A DNA stretch of 64,000 nucleotides from Canna indica (GCA_034359265.1 CP136895.1:43852001-43916000); one strand, 5' to 3'. Shown: positions 44,249-57,298, counted from the stretch's first letter. Notes: a model not told the origin generated them from the sequence alone. Numbers and translations: made by a program.

Positions 44249-45592
44249 TCATTGGGGGTTAGAGGGCTTAGGAATCCAAAGTGTCCTAGCAACACTTGGA
44301 TTTCTCTTTAATGCGCAATCATAAATAGCATGCCCATATGTACTACAACAAAAGCAATGTCTATGAAATTTTTTCTTTTCATTTTTAACATGGACATGAG
44401 ATTTAATGTTAGAATGCTTAACATAGGAGGCATGATGAGCATGGGCATTCTTAGATGAAACATTTTTATTTTGAACATGAGGTTTAAATGTGGAATGCCT
44501 AATATGAGAATGATTATGAACATTGACATTCTTTACATAGGCATTTTTTATTCTAGTGTTCTTAGGAGATGAAGCATTTGTTAATTCATTTACTTTCTTA
44601 TTCAAGAAAGTAATTTCACGTTTCAATTCATTCATGGATTTTTGCAATGCATGTGATTGAGATTTTAACATGCAATTCTCATTTTCTAAATTGTTATTTT
44701 TAAGCTTCAAATCCTTAAGCTCAAGTTCTACATTATCATGGCATGAATCAAATGACCTAGATCTCAATTTTTCATTTTCTAGTTTGGATTCATGCAAATG
44801 AGAATTGAGCATCACATTTTCCTTTTTCAACCTTTTATTTTCCTTATCTTTTCTAACAAGCAAGGCATACATTTTTTGACATTCATCAACTAGTTCTTCA
44901 TATGACATATTTAATGAACTAGATGAGCTGGTACTAACATTATTATTATTATGACTAGAAGGAAAAGGGTGTACCTCATCATTGGTACTTATGAGGCAAA
45001 CTTTTGAAGTAGCTTCATAGTCATTTCTAGAGGGTGCTTTAAATGAGTGAGAGGTGGAGGTGGAAGCACTTGACCTCTTCCTTGCTTTGTTCTTCATGCT
45101 TGGGCATTTTTTCTTCACATGCCCATTTTCTTTGCAAGCATGACAAATTACTTTTCTTTTTCGGCTCTTGGTGCTACTTCTTTGACGAGAAGAGCTATGG
45201 GCATCAAAACCAAGATTAGGGGTAGGTGAATGACCATTGTCATCACTACCTTCATTAAATGTACCAATTTTTTCGGTTTGAGCATGATCGTATAAAACAT
45301 TCAAACTAGCTCATAAATCATAAGCTGAAGAGCAATGCATGACTTTATCTAGGATGCCATTTGGTAATGTGCAAAGTATATAATTCATGACATATCCATT
45401 ATACTTAGACATTTTCTTATCCATTTCACTCCAAGAATGCATATCAACCTTAGGTTCAATGAATTCCCAATGTAACATGTTAAAGACACCAAAACCTTTA
45501 GTCTTCAAATAAGTATACATCCTATGTTTCAAAAGACCAATGTTTGAGTCATCGAACCTAGGAGGTGAAGACGCTACACTCTCTAGAGCCAT
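44249..45592 (-). CDS. Sirevirus B gag, open except for one stop
   Basis: The minus strand from 45592 reads SSPPRFDDSNIGLLKHRMYT, GYVMNYILCTLPNGILDKVM and SAYDL, then one TGA at a Trp position (about 45311), then continues in the same frame for 351 codons to 44249. The second part has zinc knuckle CHACKENGHVKKKC (about 45150-45110), a long Lys/Glu/Asn coiled coil (about 44930-44590), and a second knuckle CFCCSTYGHAIYDC (about 44350-44310). Total about 448 residues. Compared with Sirevirus A gag, its second knuckle keeps the His. A single nonsense change in a frame this long indicates gag was conserved until late. Confidence 0.88.
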
Positions 45593-45646
45593 TTCTAGAT
45601 CGAGACTAGATGTAGACGAGATGGTGAAATCTCAATCCACAACCTT

Positions 45647-45658
45647 GCTCTGATACCA
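45647..45658 (-). other. Primer-binding site of Sirevirus B
   Basis: Minus-strand TGGTATCAGAGC, two bases from the 5' LTR at 45661. Confidence 0.93.
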
Positions 45659-45660
45659 AA

Positions 45661-47160
45661 TGTTGGAGAAATGACAACACTAGAGGGGGGGGGGATGAAT
45701 AGTGTGTTTACTAATTGATTTGCCTAATTCGATTATAATCGTTTCTCCAATCGTTTAGGCAAGATGCAATCTTGCGATTAAATGCGGAAGCGAGATAAAA
45801 CAATTAAGCACAAACAAATATAGCAATGCGAACACAAGATTTATAGTGGTACGACCCCAATGACTACTCCACTACCTAAGCACCCCGCTTAGGATTTCCA
45901 AACTAAGTTTTACTAGATTAATACTCATTTTCCTTACACAGAGGACTTTGACATGAAGAGTCGCACTCTCGACCTAAGTCACTTCCACACCTGGAAGTCT
46001 CCGTCTTCTTACCGAGAGCACTTTTCCACCTTAACCCTAAGGGACAACTTACTTAATCCTAGTAAAACTACGTTTACACAAGTGGCTTTACTCCTTCTAC
46101 ACCGAGGATATCACTTCACACAACAAGACCTATCACCCGGTCTTCACACGCACAAATTCAAAAACAGTTTCAAATAACAATTAAAAATACAAGTGAAAAG
46201 AGCCTAAAATAAAACTGAGAGCTCGTCCTCTTTTCCAAGCCTTGAAACCTCCAACTCGTCAGAAGATGAATCTTGAGTCGAAGCAGAGTTGAGGAGCAGA
46301 CGACGCTTGAAGAAGAACTTAACGAAAGAGCAGAGCGCGTTGCAATCGATCGTTGGAAGGCTTAAATCACTTCTAAAATCCCCAATTAAATCTGTAAGAG
46401 TGGAGGAAGAGCTTTAGATAGGTTAGATGAAAGATATTTATAGCCTCTCAATGAAACGACAGTTCAACGGATAGAAAACTATCCGTTGCAGATGCTCAAT
46501 CGATTGGTCGATCGACCGATCGATCGACTGCTCAAAGCGACCGCCGCTTATTGTCTCTGTGCGGTCGATCGATGGGTCGACCACCAGACACGAATCACCC
46601 GATCCCACATTCGATCGACCCATTGATCGACCGACTCATGGAGCCTGGGTCGCGGGACTGCGCGATCCTTAATTTGGTCGATCGATGAGCATTCTTCTCA
46701 TTTTTGGCCTTTGTTGGTCGACCGAAGTAGCCACTGCTGGTTTTCGGCAGTGTTCGGTCGACCGACCGGTCGACTGAATTGGCTACTGCCAATTACTTAC
46801 ACTATTCGGTCGACCGAACCTAGGCTAAAATTTATATTTCAGCCGATTTTCTTCCGCACTTTGTTTTCGGATTCCGGCTTTCAACGACCATCAACTTGGA
46901 GAGCTTTCATGCGATCTTTGAGCTCGTCCAAGATGACTTTGGTGCTCATGTTGATCTTCGAGAAATTTTGCGACGAACTCGAGCGCGACAATCAATATCC
47001 TTCCGATTTATCGATTTCTCTGATTTTTCCGATCGAGGACATTCAATGCTAATCGATATGGAACCTGAAAGATTTCTCGACGAAATAATAGTTCCATGTT
47101 TGTTATCATCAAAACTGAGATTAAGAGATTAAGACCAAGGTTAAAAACCTAAAGCCAACA
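45661..47160 (-). repeat. 5' LTR of Sirevirus B (1500 bp)
   Basis: Starts (plus strand) TGTTGGAGAAATGACAACAC and ends AAAGCCAACA. Shares the G-run (about 45685-45695), TATA box (46435-46442, minus) and palindrome cluster (about 46500-46815) with the 3' LTR. Confidence 0.93.
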
Positions 47161-47838
47161 CCCTTTAGGCTTCGATCTCTATTTTGATGATAACAAACAT
47201 GTATGTAATATATTTGTGAAGTTTTGAGTTCAGGTTGAGGTTATGATACGTGTGCGAACTTCGCTTGGAGAAACACAAAAATCGGCAAAAAAGGCTCCGA
47301 TGTAAATTGAGTAGAGTTCATAGATCACATGGTAGATTCTATATAATATATTCCTAGGAACATATCCCAAGCCTATTTGTAATGTTAATCAAGTCAAAAC
47401 TTGGTAACGGAACCCGGGAACGAAAGAAAATAAATGTAAAAAATAACCTTAGCCCAGGTTCGGTCGACCGACGATCGATCGACCGAACGAGGCAAAATAA
47501 TGGCAGTAGCTAATTTAGTCGACCGGTTGGGCGATCGAACGAAGCAAAAAACTAGCAATGGCCAATTTGCTCGATCGGTCGGTCGACCGAACAAAGCTGA
47601 AAATTGGCAGTAGCCAATTTGGTCGACTAGTCGGTCGATCGAATGTGGCTAGGGAAGGGCAGTAGCCTAGCGGTCGCTGGGCTGTCGATCGATCGATCAA
47701 CCGATTATCAACCGACAATGATTGGATAGCGTACAACGGGTAGAAAAACACCCGTTGGAATGTGCTGCAGAGTGAGGGGATTATAAATACCCCTCACCAA
47801 CCTTCATTAACTCATTTTAATCATTCTTAAAAGTTTCC

Positions 47839-49547
47839 TGTAATATCCTAGATATTTTATTTATTTTTCCCTTTTACTGTTTGTGTTAGTCAGCCTAGCG
47901 GGCTAGTTCGAGGTCGAGCCGAGTCGACTCGTGGTCCGGTGCTTGCTTGCGAGCTCAGGTAAGTTGAATTATGAGTTATAATTATATAGCTAATTTATTT
48001 GATTATGTTACATATGGATGTGCATGTGTTTATTGCTTGTATTTTATCATGGGGTTAGTTTGGGTTAGCGGGTTGTAGATCCGGGTTGAGAGAGTACGGG
48101 ATAGGGTGTGGTTAAGTGGAAGTGGGAGGGGATTATAAAAATCTCCCCTAGGGCTGGCGGCTGGAATTTCATGCTGAGATGATGAATCTGTGCTATTTTT
48201 GAAATGCTTGTTGTGGTGTTTGTAATTTGCTGAAAATAGTCGTGTAATCTATCGTTTCGACCAGAAAATATAGTTTGGAAACTTAGGACACACTCTGGAA
48301 ACCAGATTCGGGTGAGATACATCAGTATCGGGCACAACAGTAAGCTATAACAAAACCCTAATCTTGGTGATCTAAATTTTAATTGCATAATTAAAATTGA
48401 GCAATGGGTCAGCATAATCTGTTATGAACCAACAAATAAAACTATGCATGAAATAATACCTCACTGGTTTATGACATTACGGGTCTAGGAGTTGGGTTCG
48501 GGTATTGAAGTGTTGAGATGCTTTCCTATAAGGTTGACACCCCTAAGACACCGTAGAACAGACTTGACTTAGGTCATGTTGCACCATACCTTTATGAATG
48601 GTGGAGAGGCTCGCTGAGGAGCCGGATTGCGGGCTAGACCCGGAAGGTTGGATGGATAATTCCCAACCTGTGGAACAAGTTTGGATGGGTAAATCCCAAT
48701 TGTTCCAGTTTGGCCTCGTGGAATAAGTTCGGAGGGCCTACTCGATTATTCCTGTGATATCTTAAAGGGGCAAGTTCGGATGGGTGATTCCCGATTGTTC
48801 CTTCGCCACTCGTTGAGCAAGTTTGGATGAGCCAATCCCTATTGCTCCCGAGTTTCTTTATATTAGGATAAGTTCAGAGGGTTTTCCCGATTATCCTAGT
48901 ATGTTTTGTTGCCTTAGGGCATGATAGGCTTAGGTATGTTGATCTTCACCGTTTGGGTGTTGGATGCCTTCTGGCAGGTGGTGGCCAGATGACCTGATAG
49001 CTGGTCACTCCCTCGTGACCTTTCCTGCTTGAGTCAGGAGATTTGCTTTTTGTAGTATATCTGTGTTTGATTTTTCGTGGGGGTTGGTAGAACCATTCAC
49101 TGAGTTCTTTTGAACTCACCCATTGTCGTTTTGTTTTTTTTTTGCAGAGCCTGACCGGTGAGGTGGACTGGATCACTTGGCGCGGCTGGAGGGCAAAGGA
49201 GCCACATGATCTCATAGCAGTCATCGTTAGGGGTCGTAGTCGAGTTTTTAGTAGTTAGTCATGTACTTATGTTTCAGTGTTTGGAGTTGTAGTCCCTCGG
49301 GGACATTATTTATGTCTTTATTTCAGATTTCATTGTAATTAAACTGTTGATCTGATTTATTATTTCCGCACTTTATATTTTGCTAAACTTACTTATAATG
49401 AATTTTGTTTGGTTTTTCATTTGAAATAAAACTTGTTATTTCTTTCCGCTATGTTTTATTGTTGAGTTGACATGTGCATGGTTTAGGCTGCGGGGTATAG
49501 GCACGTATACCCTGGCCGGTCACGTGACCTTGAGTTGGGGTGTGACA
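47839..49547 (+). mobile_element. Solo gypsy-type LTR (1709 bp, TSD TTTCC/CTTCC)
   Basis: Starts TGTAATATCCTAGATATT and ends TTGAGTTGGGGTGTGACA. Flanked by TTTCC (47834-47838) and CTTCC (49548-49552), one mismatch. Ends and the TTCACTGAGTTCTTTTGAAC block resemble the chromovirus LTRs at 18108 and 55254, but the body differs. Contains a tandem AAGTTCGGATGGGTGATTCC-type repeat (about 48640-48900). Confidence 0.88.
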
Positions 49548-50158
49548 CTTCCTAAGTGAGATTTGTGCCTTCTAAGCTTGATTTGCTCGCGCTTGCTTCT
49601 CCGGTCGACGATCTCTCTCAAGCGCTCATCTTCCCGTGACTCCGGCTTCGATTCGACCTCAACATCTTGTGGAGTTGGAGGCATTGTATGCTTGGAAATG
49701 AGCTTTTAGTTGAGGTTTACTTTTTAGCTCTTTTCATTGTAATTTTATTTGTTATTTGAACTAGTTGTGCTAGGTGTGCTAGTGTAAACACTTAGGGTTT
49801 CCTTCATAGAATTGTGTTTTGCCTAGATGAATAGGTTTGAGAAATTCTCAAATGGTTGAGAAGAGAGTCCTCGGTTGTATTTAAAGGAAAACACAAAGTC
49901 TATAAAGGATTTGATTAGAAATCCTTGGTGTGGAGCCAAGGTAGTGGAGTAGGCGATTGACTGAACCACTATAATTACCTGTCTTTGCATTGCTTGCTTG
50001 ATTGTGTTTATTATCTAATTATTTCTTGTCAAACATCGTAATTTAGTTGAGTGATCAATTTGATTGCATTAAAAATTGAACTTGAAAAAAATCGAATAAA
50101 AATTAAAATTCATTCAACACTATTCAACCCCTCTTCTAATATGGGTATTAGGTCAACA

Positions 50159-50800
50159 ACTTCATCCTATCTTACCTCTGCTTCAGTGGGCCTTTCTCTG
50201 CTTAGAATGGGGGTTGTTTTGCCCCATATAATATTTTATTCTAATTCTAGAGTTCAATCCTAGGAACCAAAGGCCACCTAGACATTTTCAATTTTAGAAA
50301 TAAGATCATGTGGAATTAAACAATCAAAAAGGACATCCTATTTTCAACTGTACTGATTGACATTTCAACCTGCTTCTTTTGTATCTGTGCTGGCCATCCC
50401 TTTCTACATCATCTCAAAATGAATCTCGTATATGATAAAAAACAAGTTTAAAAACAAAAGCAACACCAAGCTAAAGATGACACACAGTAAATCCACAGAG
50501 CAATGGCTTCCTCCTACTTTAACATGCTACAGTCTTTCTAGTTGCTGATTGGAAGGTAGCCAAATAAGCCAAAAGCATCCATCTACTTCCTCTGTTCCAG
50601 CTTGCTTGCTTGGTTTGTTTTTCTTTCTTCAATCGTTAAATTTATTTTGTATTTTATTTTACTTGATTTAGTCCTTTTTCATTTTTAACAAATATATGCA
50701 TCTTCTTTAATTTTTCATAGACAAGTTTTTAAGTTCAGTCCAGATTTAATATATAATTTTATTTTCATGATTAGTTGTGCCATAATTTTATGAGACAAGT
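50159..50800. other. Unassigned DNA right of Sirevirus A
   Basis: AT-rich, no domain recognised. If Sirevirus A inserted here this is older flanking DNA, possibly the left part of the CACTA element whose accessory gene follows. Confidence 0.4.
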
Positions 50801-50809
50801 GAAGATGAC

Positions 50810-53443
50810 GGGACCACCACCACGATCGGCCCTGGAGGTTCGAGGTCGTTGTAGGCCTCGTGGGCCTAATTGGGGGGCTCATGCACTTTTATCGATCGAC
50901 CAACATCGGCGAATATCGCTGCACGATTTAAAATAAGTATCAAAATTTATTTTTTATAATTATTAATTAATTAATTACTACTTACGTTGTTATACTTGTG
51001 TTGTAGATTCGAGCAGGACGATGTTGCTCGTAACTTCACCTCTATTATCAAGAGGTTCTTTCGGGAGCCGTGTCGTTCATGGACCCACATGCTGCGGCAT
51101 AATCAAGATTTATTATGGTCCGAGTTCGAGGTACGTAATTTATTAATAGTGTAAAATTTTATCATTTTAGTGTAAAATACTATTATTTTAGTGTAAAATA
51201 ATAAGTTTAATTGAAAGGTAAATTATTTTACTATTTGAGAATATTAAGATTGCAAAAAGTGATGACAAAGTAAGGAACATAGAAAATGTGCCCTACTACT
51301 TGATTAAGATGTTGTTGCTCAGCCTATACTGCTCATGTGAATAGGTAGTTTTTTAAACCATGTTCCTAGATAAGATATAATATCCTATTCCTAGAAGTTT
51401 TTTAAAGTTGTATGCTAAAGAATGAAGTTGAATTGTTTGAAATTGTAACTTCAAACTTCAAACATACTACGTACTGAGAGATGAACATTATTCTTGACTG
51501 TTAAGTTTCCTCATGTAGATAATAATATGTTCATATACAGTTGCTGTGAAGAACAATCAACAAATTCCCTACTGACTCCTGCTTCTATATTGTTGGCACG
51601 CTTATCCTCTCTATGTTGCCTTATTGATTAATTACTGCTGCATATCCAAAAACAACATCAAGGAATAGGGAAGTTTTGGTGATCAAGTAGACTTAGTGGA
51701 GACAATATCATGTTCATATGCAATTGCAGCTGAGAACATATATATATTCACAGTATCTTTAGTCAGTCCTGCTTCAATTTTGATGGCACCCTTACTCTCT
51801 CTAGGACTGCTGCATCCTTAAAAAACCAGTACTATTCTGTATGTTAATAATCTTTCAGTTATGTGTCCTGGTTGTATCATGGTATTGTGTGCCAGTTCCA
51901 TTAAGAAACAACATCAAATGGAAGCAATTATGTAACTGTATCTTAGTGATTCTTGTGTTAATTCAATCCAGATACTTTGTGCTTGCTTTCTTTTGACACA
52001 TGTTGATAAAGATTTGTAGCCCTCTTTTTTTGATATAATGTAATTTGGCAGTATACACTGACACTTTCTTTTTTGTATTTTGTATGTTGTATGTTCTGCT
52101 CCATAAGAATATGTCGAGTCCAGTCTCTTTCTTTCCTTTGCTTCTTTTGTTTCTTTTTCTTTTGTTTCTTTTACTTCCTATGTTTCATTTGAGTTGTACA
52201 TTTTCTGAATCTTGATAACTCAGTGATATGTTTATGGACACATGTTGGTTTCATTTGAGTTGTAGCTTTTAGAATTTATGAAACAATTTTTATCAAGCTA
52301 TTAAAGTAAGTAGTTATCATGCTTTATGTTCAGCATTCTAAAGCTAAGCTATATTGGATATGATTTTTCAAGCTAATGTTTTCTTTTTGTAGGTCCGATA
52401 TACCTGGGATCCCTCCATTCAGGCTCAGGTGAAGAATGTTTGGGAAGCTTACGATAAAAATCTTTTCAAGGATATCCTCCATCGGGAGCGAGATGAGGCG
52501 TGGGCGACTATAGGCGGTAATAGAGATACGCCTATGGATGCGCTCAAGGGACATGAGCCAACTTGGATGCAAGTCGACGTATGGGATCGGCTATGCGACA
52601 TCTGGGCGTTGGAGGGATGACAGGGTCCCTCCCGGACGGCGCACCAAAATCGGATGACGCTGGTCGAGGGATCCGTCGCCCGACATACCGGTGGGTTCAT
52701 CCCATTTATCAGCCATGTGCGTCGATTGATAAGTAATTTAATAATTATTTTTATTATTTATTATTATAGAAAAACTAATTATATTTATTTTATTCTAGGG
52801 GACGCTAGACGAGCAGGGGACGCTCATCCCTGTTGATCCTTTGAGGATCTTCGAGGAGACACATAGATACGAGTGTGGTCCTCACCAAGGTGAGTTCATC
52901 GGCAGGAGGCCGGAGACGGTACTAGTAAGTTAATATTTTAAAAAGAATATCTAGTTCTATTATATATAATTAATTTAACTAATTAATTTAATTTAAAGGC
53001 CACTTATAGTGAGTACGTTGGTGACCCGGCGGGGAGGTGATCCTGCGCAGTATCAGCTTGATGCTGACGCATGGATGCAGGTGGCGAGCATCGGCCACGG
53101 TCGTGTATATGACATTGACACAACGGCCCACGTATGGGCGTTGTTGCAACCACATGGTGCAGGGCCGTCTGCTTTTACCTCCTCCGTCGCTGGTTCATCA
53201 ACATCACGTGCGATCAGGACCGATTAGCAATTGTCGAGTTTGCTCAAGCACGCCTCAGATACTGTGATGCAACATATGACGCAGATGGCCTAGTACATGA
53301 CACATATATCTTCTATCATACCTGGTGCTTCGACTCCTTTACCTCCCCCATCAGCATCAGATCCATCATCGTCATCGACGCCGACTGATGTGCTCTCCAC
53401 GCAACCCCTCTCGACGCCATCGCCTGATGTGCCTGATCATTGA
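50810..53443 (+). pseudogene. CACTA Ptta/En-Spm accessory transposase-like gene
   Basis: Exon-like blocks: 50810-50930 (GPNWGAHALLSIDQHRRISL); 51007-51130 (ARNFTSIIKRFFREPCRSWT and HNQDLLWSEFE); 52393-52617 (YTWDPSIQAQVKNVWEAYDK, LFKDILHRERDEAW, DVWDRLCDIW); about 52645-52725 (MTLVEGSVARHTGG); 52800-52925 (FEETHRYECGPHQGEFIGRR); about 52995-53443 (VGDPA..., GRVYDI, LAIVEFAQARLRYCDATYDA). This is the plant transposase Ptta/En/Spm (TNPA-like) family that binds subterminal repeats. Blocks are split by introns with AT-rich sequence and by frame breaks, and an in-frame stop follows DIWALEG. Not shown to be functional. Confidence 0.75.
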
Positions 53444-53589
53444 TGTACATTTTTGATATGATGTAAACATTATTGTTTTGACACGATGTAAATAATATTT
53501 TGATATCTATATATTATAATTTGCTGTTGTTTTATATGTATTTTTAATCAAATATTGGAAAAGGAATTTATATATTTTGATTTTTTAAA

Positions 53590-53986
53590 AATGAAATATA
53601 TACTTTTGCGACGGCTCTGCGACCGCATAGCCATCGCAGATGCTCTTCGACCTGGTTGCCAAAAGCGGTCTCAATTGGCGACGAACTCTGCGACGACATT
53701 AGTAGTTGCAGAGCCATCACGGATCCACATGTTGTGATGGCAGCAACATGTGTAGATGATATTTTTGTGTAGATGTCACGCGACCACATTCGCCGACGGC
53801 TTGTTGTCGTCGTCGAACGATCGCAAAAAGTTTTTACTTGCAACCGCGTTGGTTGCGGTCGCAAAACTTCAGTGACTCCTTCTTTTGCGACCGAAGTTTG
53901 CGACCGCTACTGGATGTTTTAGCTGGTCTTTAGCAACTATTTTGCGACGACGGTGTCTGTCGCAAATGACCAGTTTTTTAGTAGTG
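53590..53986. mobile_element. CACTA right terminus with subterminal repeats
   Basis: Many TTTGCGACCG/TCGCAAA motifs in both orientations (about 53605-53965) lead to the end AGTAGTG at 53980-53986 (reverse complement CACTACTAAAAAACTGG). Lies downstream of the Ptta gene as in complete CACTA elements. No matching left terminus was found upstream of 50810. Confidence 0.75.
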
Positions 53987-55253
53987 GTTGCATTTGTATG
54001 ATCTATTTTTGGGCGAAAGCTAGAACATTATTATTAATTGCGCAAGGTGTATGGGCAGTGACACCAGTGATCACCAAAATTTCACACAAGGTGCGTGTGC
54101 GGCGTCGTGGTGTTAGACGTCAATGGGCTATCCTTTGGATAGTCGTATCTCCTGCTTGAGCGGGCTTGAGGTGCCACTCTCAAGGTGCAGGAGTGCGAGG
54201 AAAACCCATTATCCTCTACGCTCTTGATTGGGTGATTATTATTATGCATATATATACCAGTCGATATATAGGTGCATAACTGTTTAGCTAAGGTTGACAT
54301 CACATTGGTTGGTATGAGTATATATTAACAGTCGTGGTGCGCATATAGTTGAATACAATGTCATCATGGCATCATGGTTGGTCACCTTTACCTCCTTGAC
54401 ATATTGTGATATCCTACTCAACTTTCCGCTTGTTAGTGTTGGCTTTTGTATGTTGGTTATATTTAGCAAAAGTATTGCAGGTTGTTCTCCGTCTAAAATG
54501 GGCAGTCACATCTATGAGGAGTTCTGCTTGTTGAAGACTATTTCAACTCTATGAGGACAGTTTCAACTGCTCTTACAGACTATGGATTTTAAGATAAGGA
54601 TGCAGCGCAAATGTTGACCTTCTGTTTCCAGCACATATGATGACCTTTGGTCTCCTTTATTAATAATAATTCTCTTTGATATCTATGATATTTTTAATCA
54701 TCGTTAATTACTTTTTTATTGCCCGTTTAATTTTATGAGTAGAGGAGAGGTCCTCTTTAATATTTTCGGGCGTTATTCCTTTGATCTTTATGGTCATTGA
54801 GTTATGGTGATTTAGTGTTGATTGATTGTTTTGAACCGATGACTGTTAGTTTATTGAACTGATGGTATTATTGATCATTAGTTATGTCAGCATTGATTCA
54901 GATCTATCAGTTGTCATATAAAATTTCTGGTGAAAATATCTGATTTATCAACTCCTGTGAACGTACATTGTGTTGCCATTTATTTGAGGAGTTGAGACTG
55001 TTGAGTGCAAGACGGCAACAATCTACCTTTTTTATCTTCAAGTGAAGATGGATTTGAGCTGTAAACTCACTACAACACTAGAACTGTGTAGAGGACGAAA
55101 CTCTGTGGCTGGGATGTCATAGAGATGTAAGTTGGTATATACTTGTAGTAGCAAAGAGGTTTTTGTTATTTCCAATTCACTATAGTGCTGGTAGTCAGAT
55201 TTCAAAGTGTGAAATCCTGAAGACTTATATTGTACTTGTTAATAGTGAATTGG
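53987..55253. other. Unassigned DNA left of the large solo LTR
   Basis: Mixed sequence without recognised domains. The right end belongs to the LTR of the copia element whose end and PBS appear at 58435-58639; the LTR start could not be placed. Confidence 0.4.
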
Positions 55254-56199
55254 TGTAATACCCAAAATATTAATAGTAATATTTTATTATTGATGGGGGA
55301 ATTGTGGACCCTAGTTAGCGCAGATTAGCGGAAAACTTCGGGATTAGACCCGAGTATGCATTTAATGTAGAAAAATTAAGAGAAATTTTATTTGTCTTAT
55401 TTCTGTGATTTAGCATGCTAGGGTGATAGAGGGTCTCGAGGCAAATTTGGCGGTGCAATCGGATCTTGAATTGGAGTTAGATCGGATGAGTTATGAGCTG
55501 TTTAAGTCAGTTATCTTTGGTAGGGTTATTTTGGTCATATGGACCCAACCGGTGTCTATAAATTAAACCCAAGGGTGTGCAGCTAGGGGTTTTTGAGCCG
55601 CGCGCCACCCGAGGCAAAGGAGAGGAGAGAGAGGGCACCGTCGAGGAGGAGGAGCCGTTGGAGCCAGATTTTTCGCGAGTTCGTCGGTGTCGATCAGGCG
55701 AAGATCCTGCGGGTCTTTTTCTTTCATTTTCTCTCCGTTCGGTGAGTGGATTTAGGTCTTCTTTTCTCCAATTCTTGATTCATGTCGCTGTTTTTATATT
55801 TCGGAGTTTTTCGTCGATTTTTGACGCATTTTCTCGTATTGGATCGGAAGTCGGATCGATCGTTTCTTAATCGAATCACGTTATTTATCACTTTTGGAAT
55901 AAAATAATATTTTTCTTTTTTCTTTTTCTTTCCTCTACCCTTCCCGTCACTCTGCCGGTAGGCGCTAGGAGGCGGCGCCCGACGAGGCGCCGCGGCGGCG
56001 GCGGCATCGCTGCCACGCACGTGCAGCCGCGCGAGGCGCTGCCACCGCCGCCTCGCAGTGGCGGGGTGGCTGGGCGTCGACAGGCGCCGGCGTTGGTGCC
56101 GGCGTCGGCGCCTTCGTCTCAAGCGGCCCGGTGGTGGCCGGAGAAGGGGCGACGATGGCTGGGTTGGGGAGAGGAGGAGGAAGATGTCCTAAGGGGATG

Positions 56200-56660
56200 A
56201 GTTAAATGGAGTGTTGAGTTTGACTTGGGTAAGATGAAGGGTTGGATTGAATTGGTTGAGATGAAGGGTTGGGATTTGATCTTGTGTTGATGGAGAGCTG
56301 TGATTGCATCTGGTTAGATGGAGGGCTGTGATCGCATCTGATTAGATGTAAGGTTATGATTTCATCATGTAGATGGAGGGTGGAGATTGCACCAGGTTAG
56401 ATGGAGAGCTGTGATCGCATCTGATTAGATGTAAGGTTATGATTTCATCATGTAGATGGAGGGTGGAGATTGCATCAGGTTAGATGGAGAGTTGTGATTG
56501 CGTCTGGTTAGATGGAGGGCTATGATTGCATCTGATTAGATATAAGGTTATGATTTCATCACATAGATGGAGGGTGAGGGTGGTGATTGCATCATGTTAA
56601 ATAGAGGGCTGTGATTGCATCAGATTAGATAGAAGGCTGTGATGTGATCCTATTTAAGAT
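56200..56660. repeat. Minisatellite inside the solo LTR
   Basis: Units of the types GATGGAGGGCTGTGATTGCATC, TGGTTA, GATGTAAGGTTATGATTTCATCA and TGTAGATGGAGGGTGGAGATTG alternate, with a higher-order period near 100 bp (for example 56335-56435 and 56405-56500). Confidence 0.85.
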
Positions 56661-57180
56661 GAAGGGCTGAGATTTCATTACTGATTTATTGATTGTAACA
56701 CCGTTATATTCATTTATAGAAGTGATTTATTAAATAAATTAAGGTAGTTACTTCATTATTCTAAATAATTATTTGGAGGCCTTAAAGTTAGTGAAACTAT
56801 TCAAGTTATGTATGAATTTTTACCTAATCGACGTTCTGGATTCATTGGTGAGGTTTGTTTCGCCATCAAACCTTCTTATTTTGAAAATAGTAGGTGGATG
56901 TCACCTCGTTTTGCGTGCCAAGCTGAAAAATCATATTTTATATATTTTTATGATTCGATCTGAGATGATTCATGGATATAGTAGTTAATGAGGTGAACTT
57001 TATCCTTGATTAGCGATTTCTATGATGAGTTATTTTATCATGTTTCAGTTCATTGATTTATAGTTGGAGTTTCTTTTTGCACAACTTCATGATACACGTG
57101 CATCTTTCCTTACAGTGCTATAATGCTATTTTACGGTTGTGTGTTTGTGCTGAGCATTCATGATTTATGAGCACTGTTTC

Positions 57181-57298
57181 TATATATATATATCTGTATA
57201 TGATTGTGATGTGTGGCAGGAGGAGGTGGAGGATGAGGTATATATATATATCTGTATATGATTGTGATGTGTGGCAGGAGGAGGTGGAGGAGGAGGTA
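57181..57298. repeat. Two-copy ~60-bp direct tandem repeat
   Basis: ATATATATATCTGTATATGA then TTGTGATGTGTGGCAGGAGG then AGGTGGAGGATGAGGTAT occurs twice in a row, nearly identical, so a recent duplication. Confidence 0.9.

Larger units (their letters stand above)
39509..47160 (-). mobile_element. Sirevirus B, complete but pol-less (7652 bp, TSD CCCTT)
   Basis: LTRs at 39509-40970 (3') and 45661-47160 (5') on the minus strand, TSD CCCTT at 39504-39508 and 47161-47165. PBS 45647-45658, PPT 40971-40986. Internal region is only 4.7 kb: gag at 44249-45592 and about 3.2 kb of noncoding degenerate repeats where pol should be. The two LTRs differ visibly (several substitutions per 100 bp and a ~60-bp deletion in the 3' LTR), so insertion is not recent. 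It must have moved with pol supplied by another Sirevirus. Confidence 0.92.
39488..50158 (+). mobile_element. 3' LTR of Sirevirus A, split by two insertions
   Basis: Pieces 39488-39508, 47161-47838 and 49548-50158. It begins TTTTGGCCCAAGGATTCCCT next to the PPT and continues after element B as TAGGCTTCGATCTCTATTTT, runs through palindrome clusters (47460-47710) and a TATA box (47782-47789), is interrupted by a solo gypsy-type LTR, and ends TTAGGTCAACA. Its sequence differs from the element B LTRs, so A and B are different families of the same lineage. Confidence 0.8.

Noticed and set aside
55076..55090. CACTACAACACTAG as a CACTA terminus
   Set aside because: No inverted partner or 3-bp duplication was found, so treated as chance.
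55724..56122. Arg-rich 132-codon minus-strand ORF in the large LTR
   Set aside because: Translation of CGG-rich repeats inside an LTR; poly-Arg composition and no start context or family.
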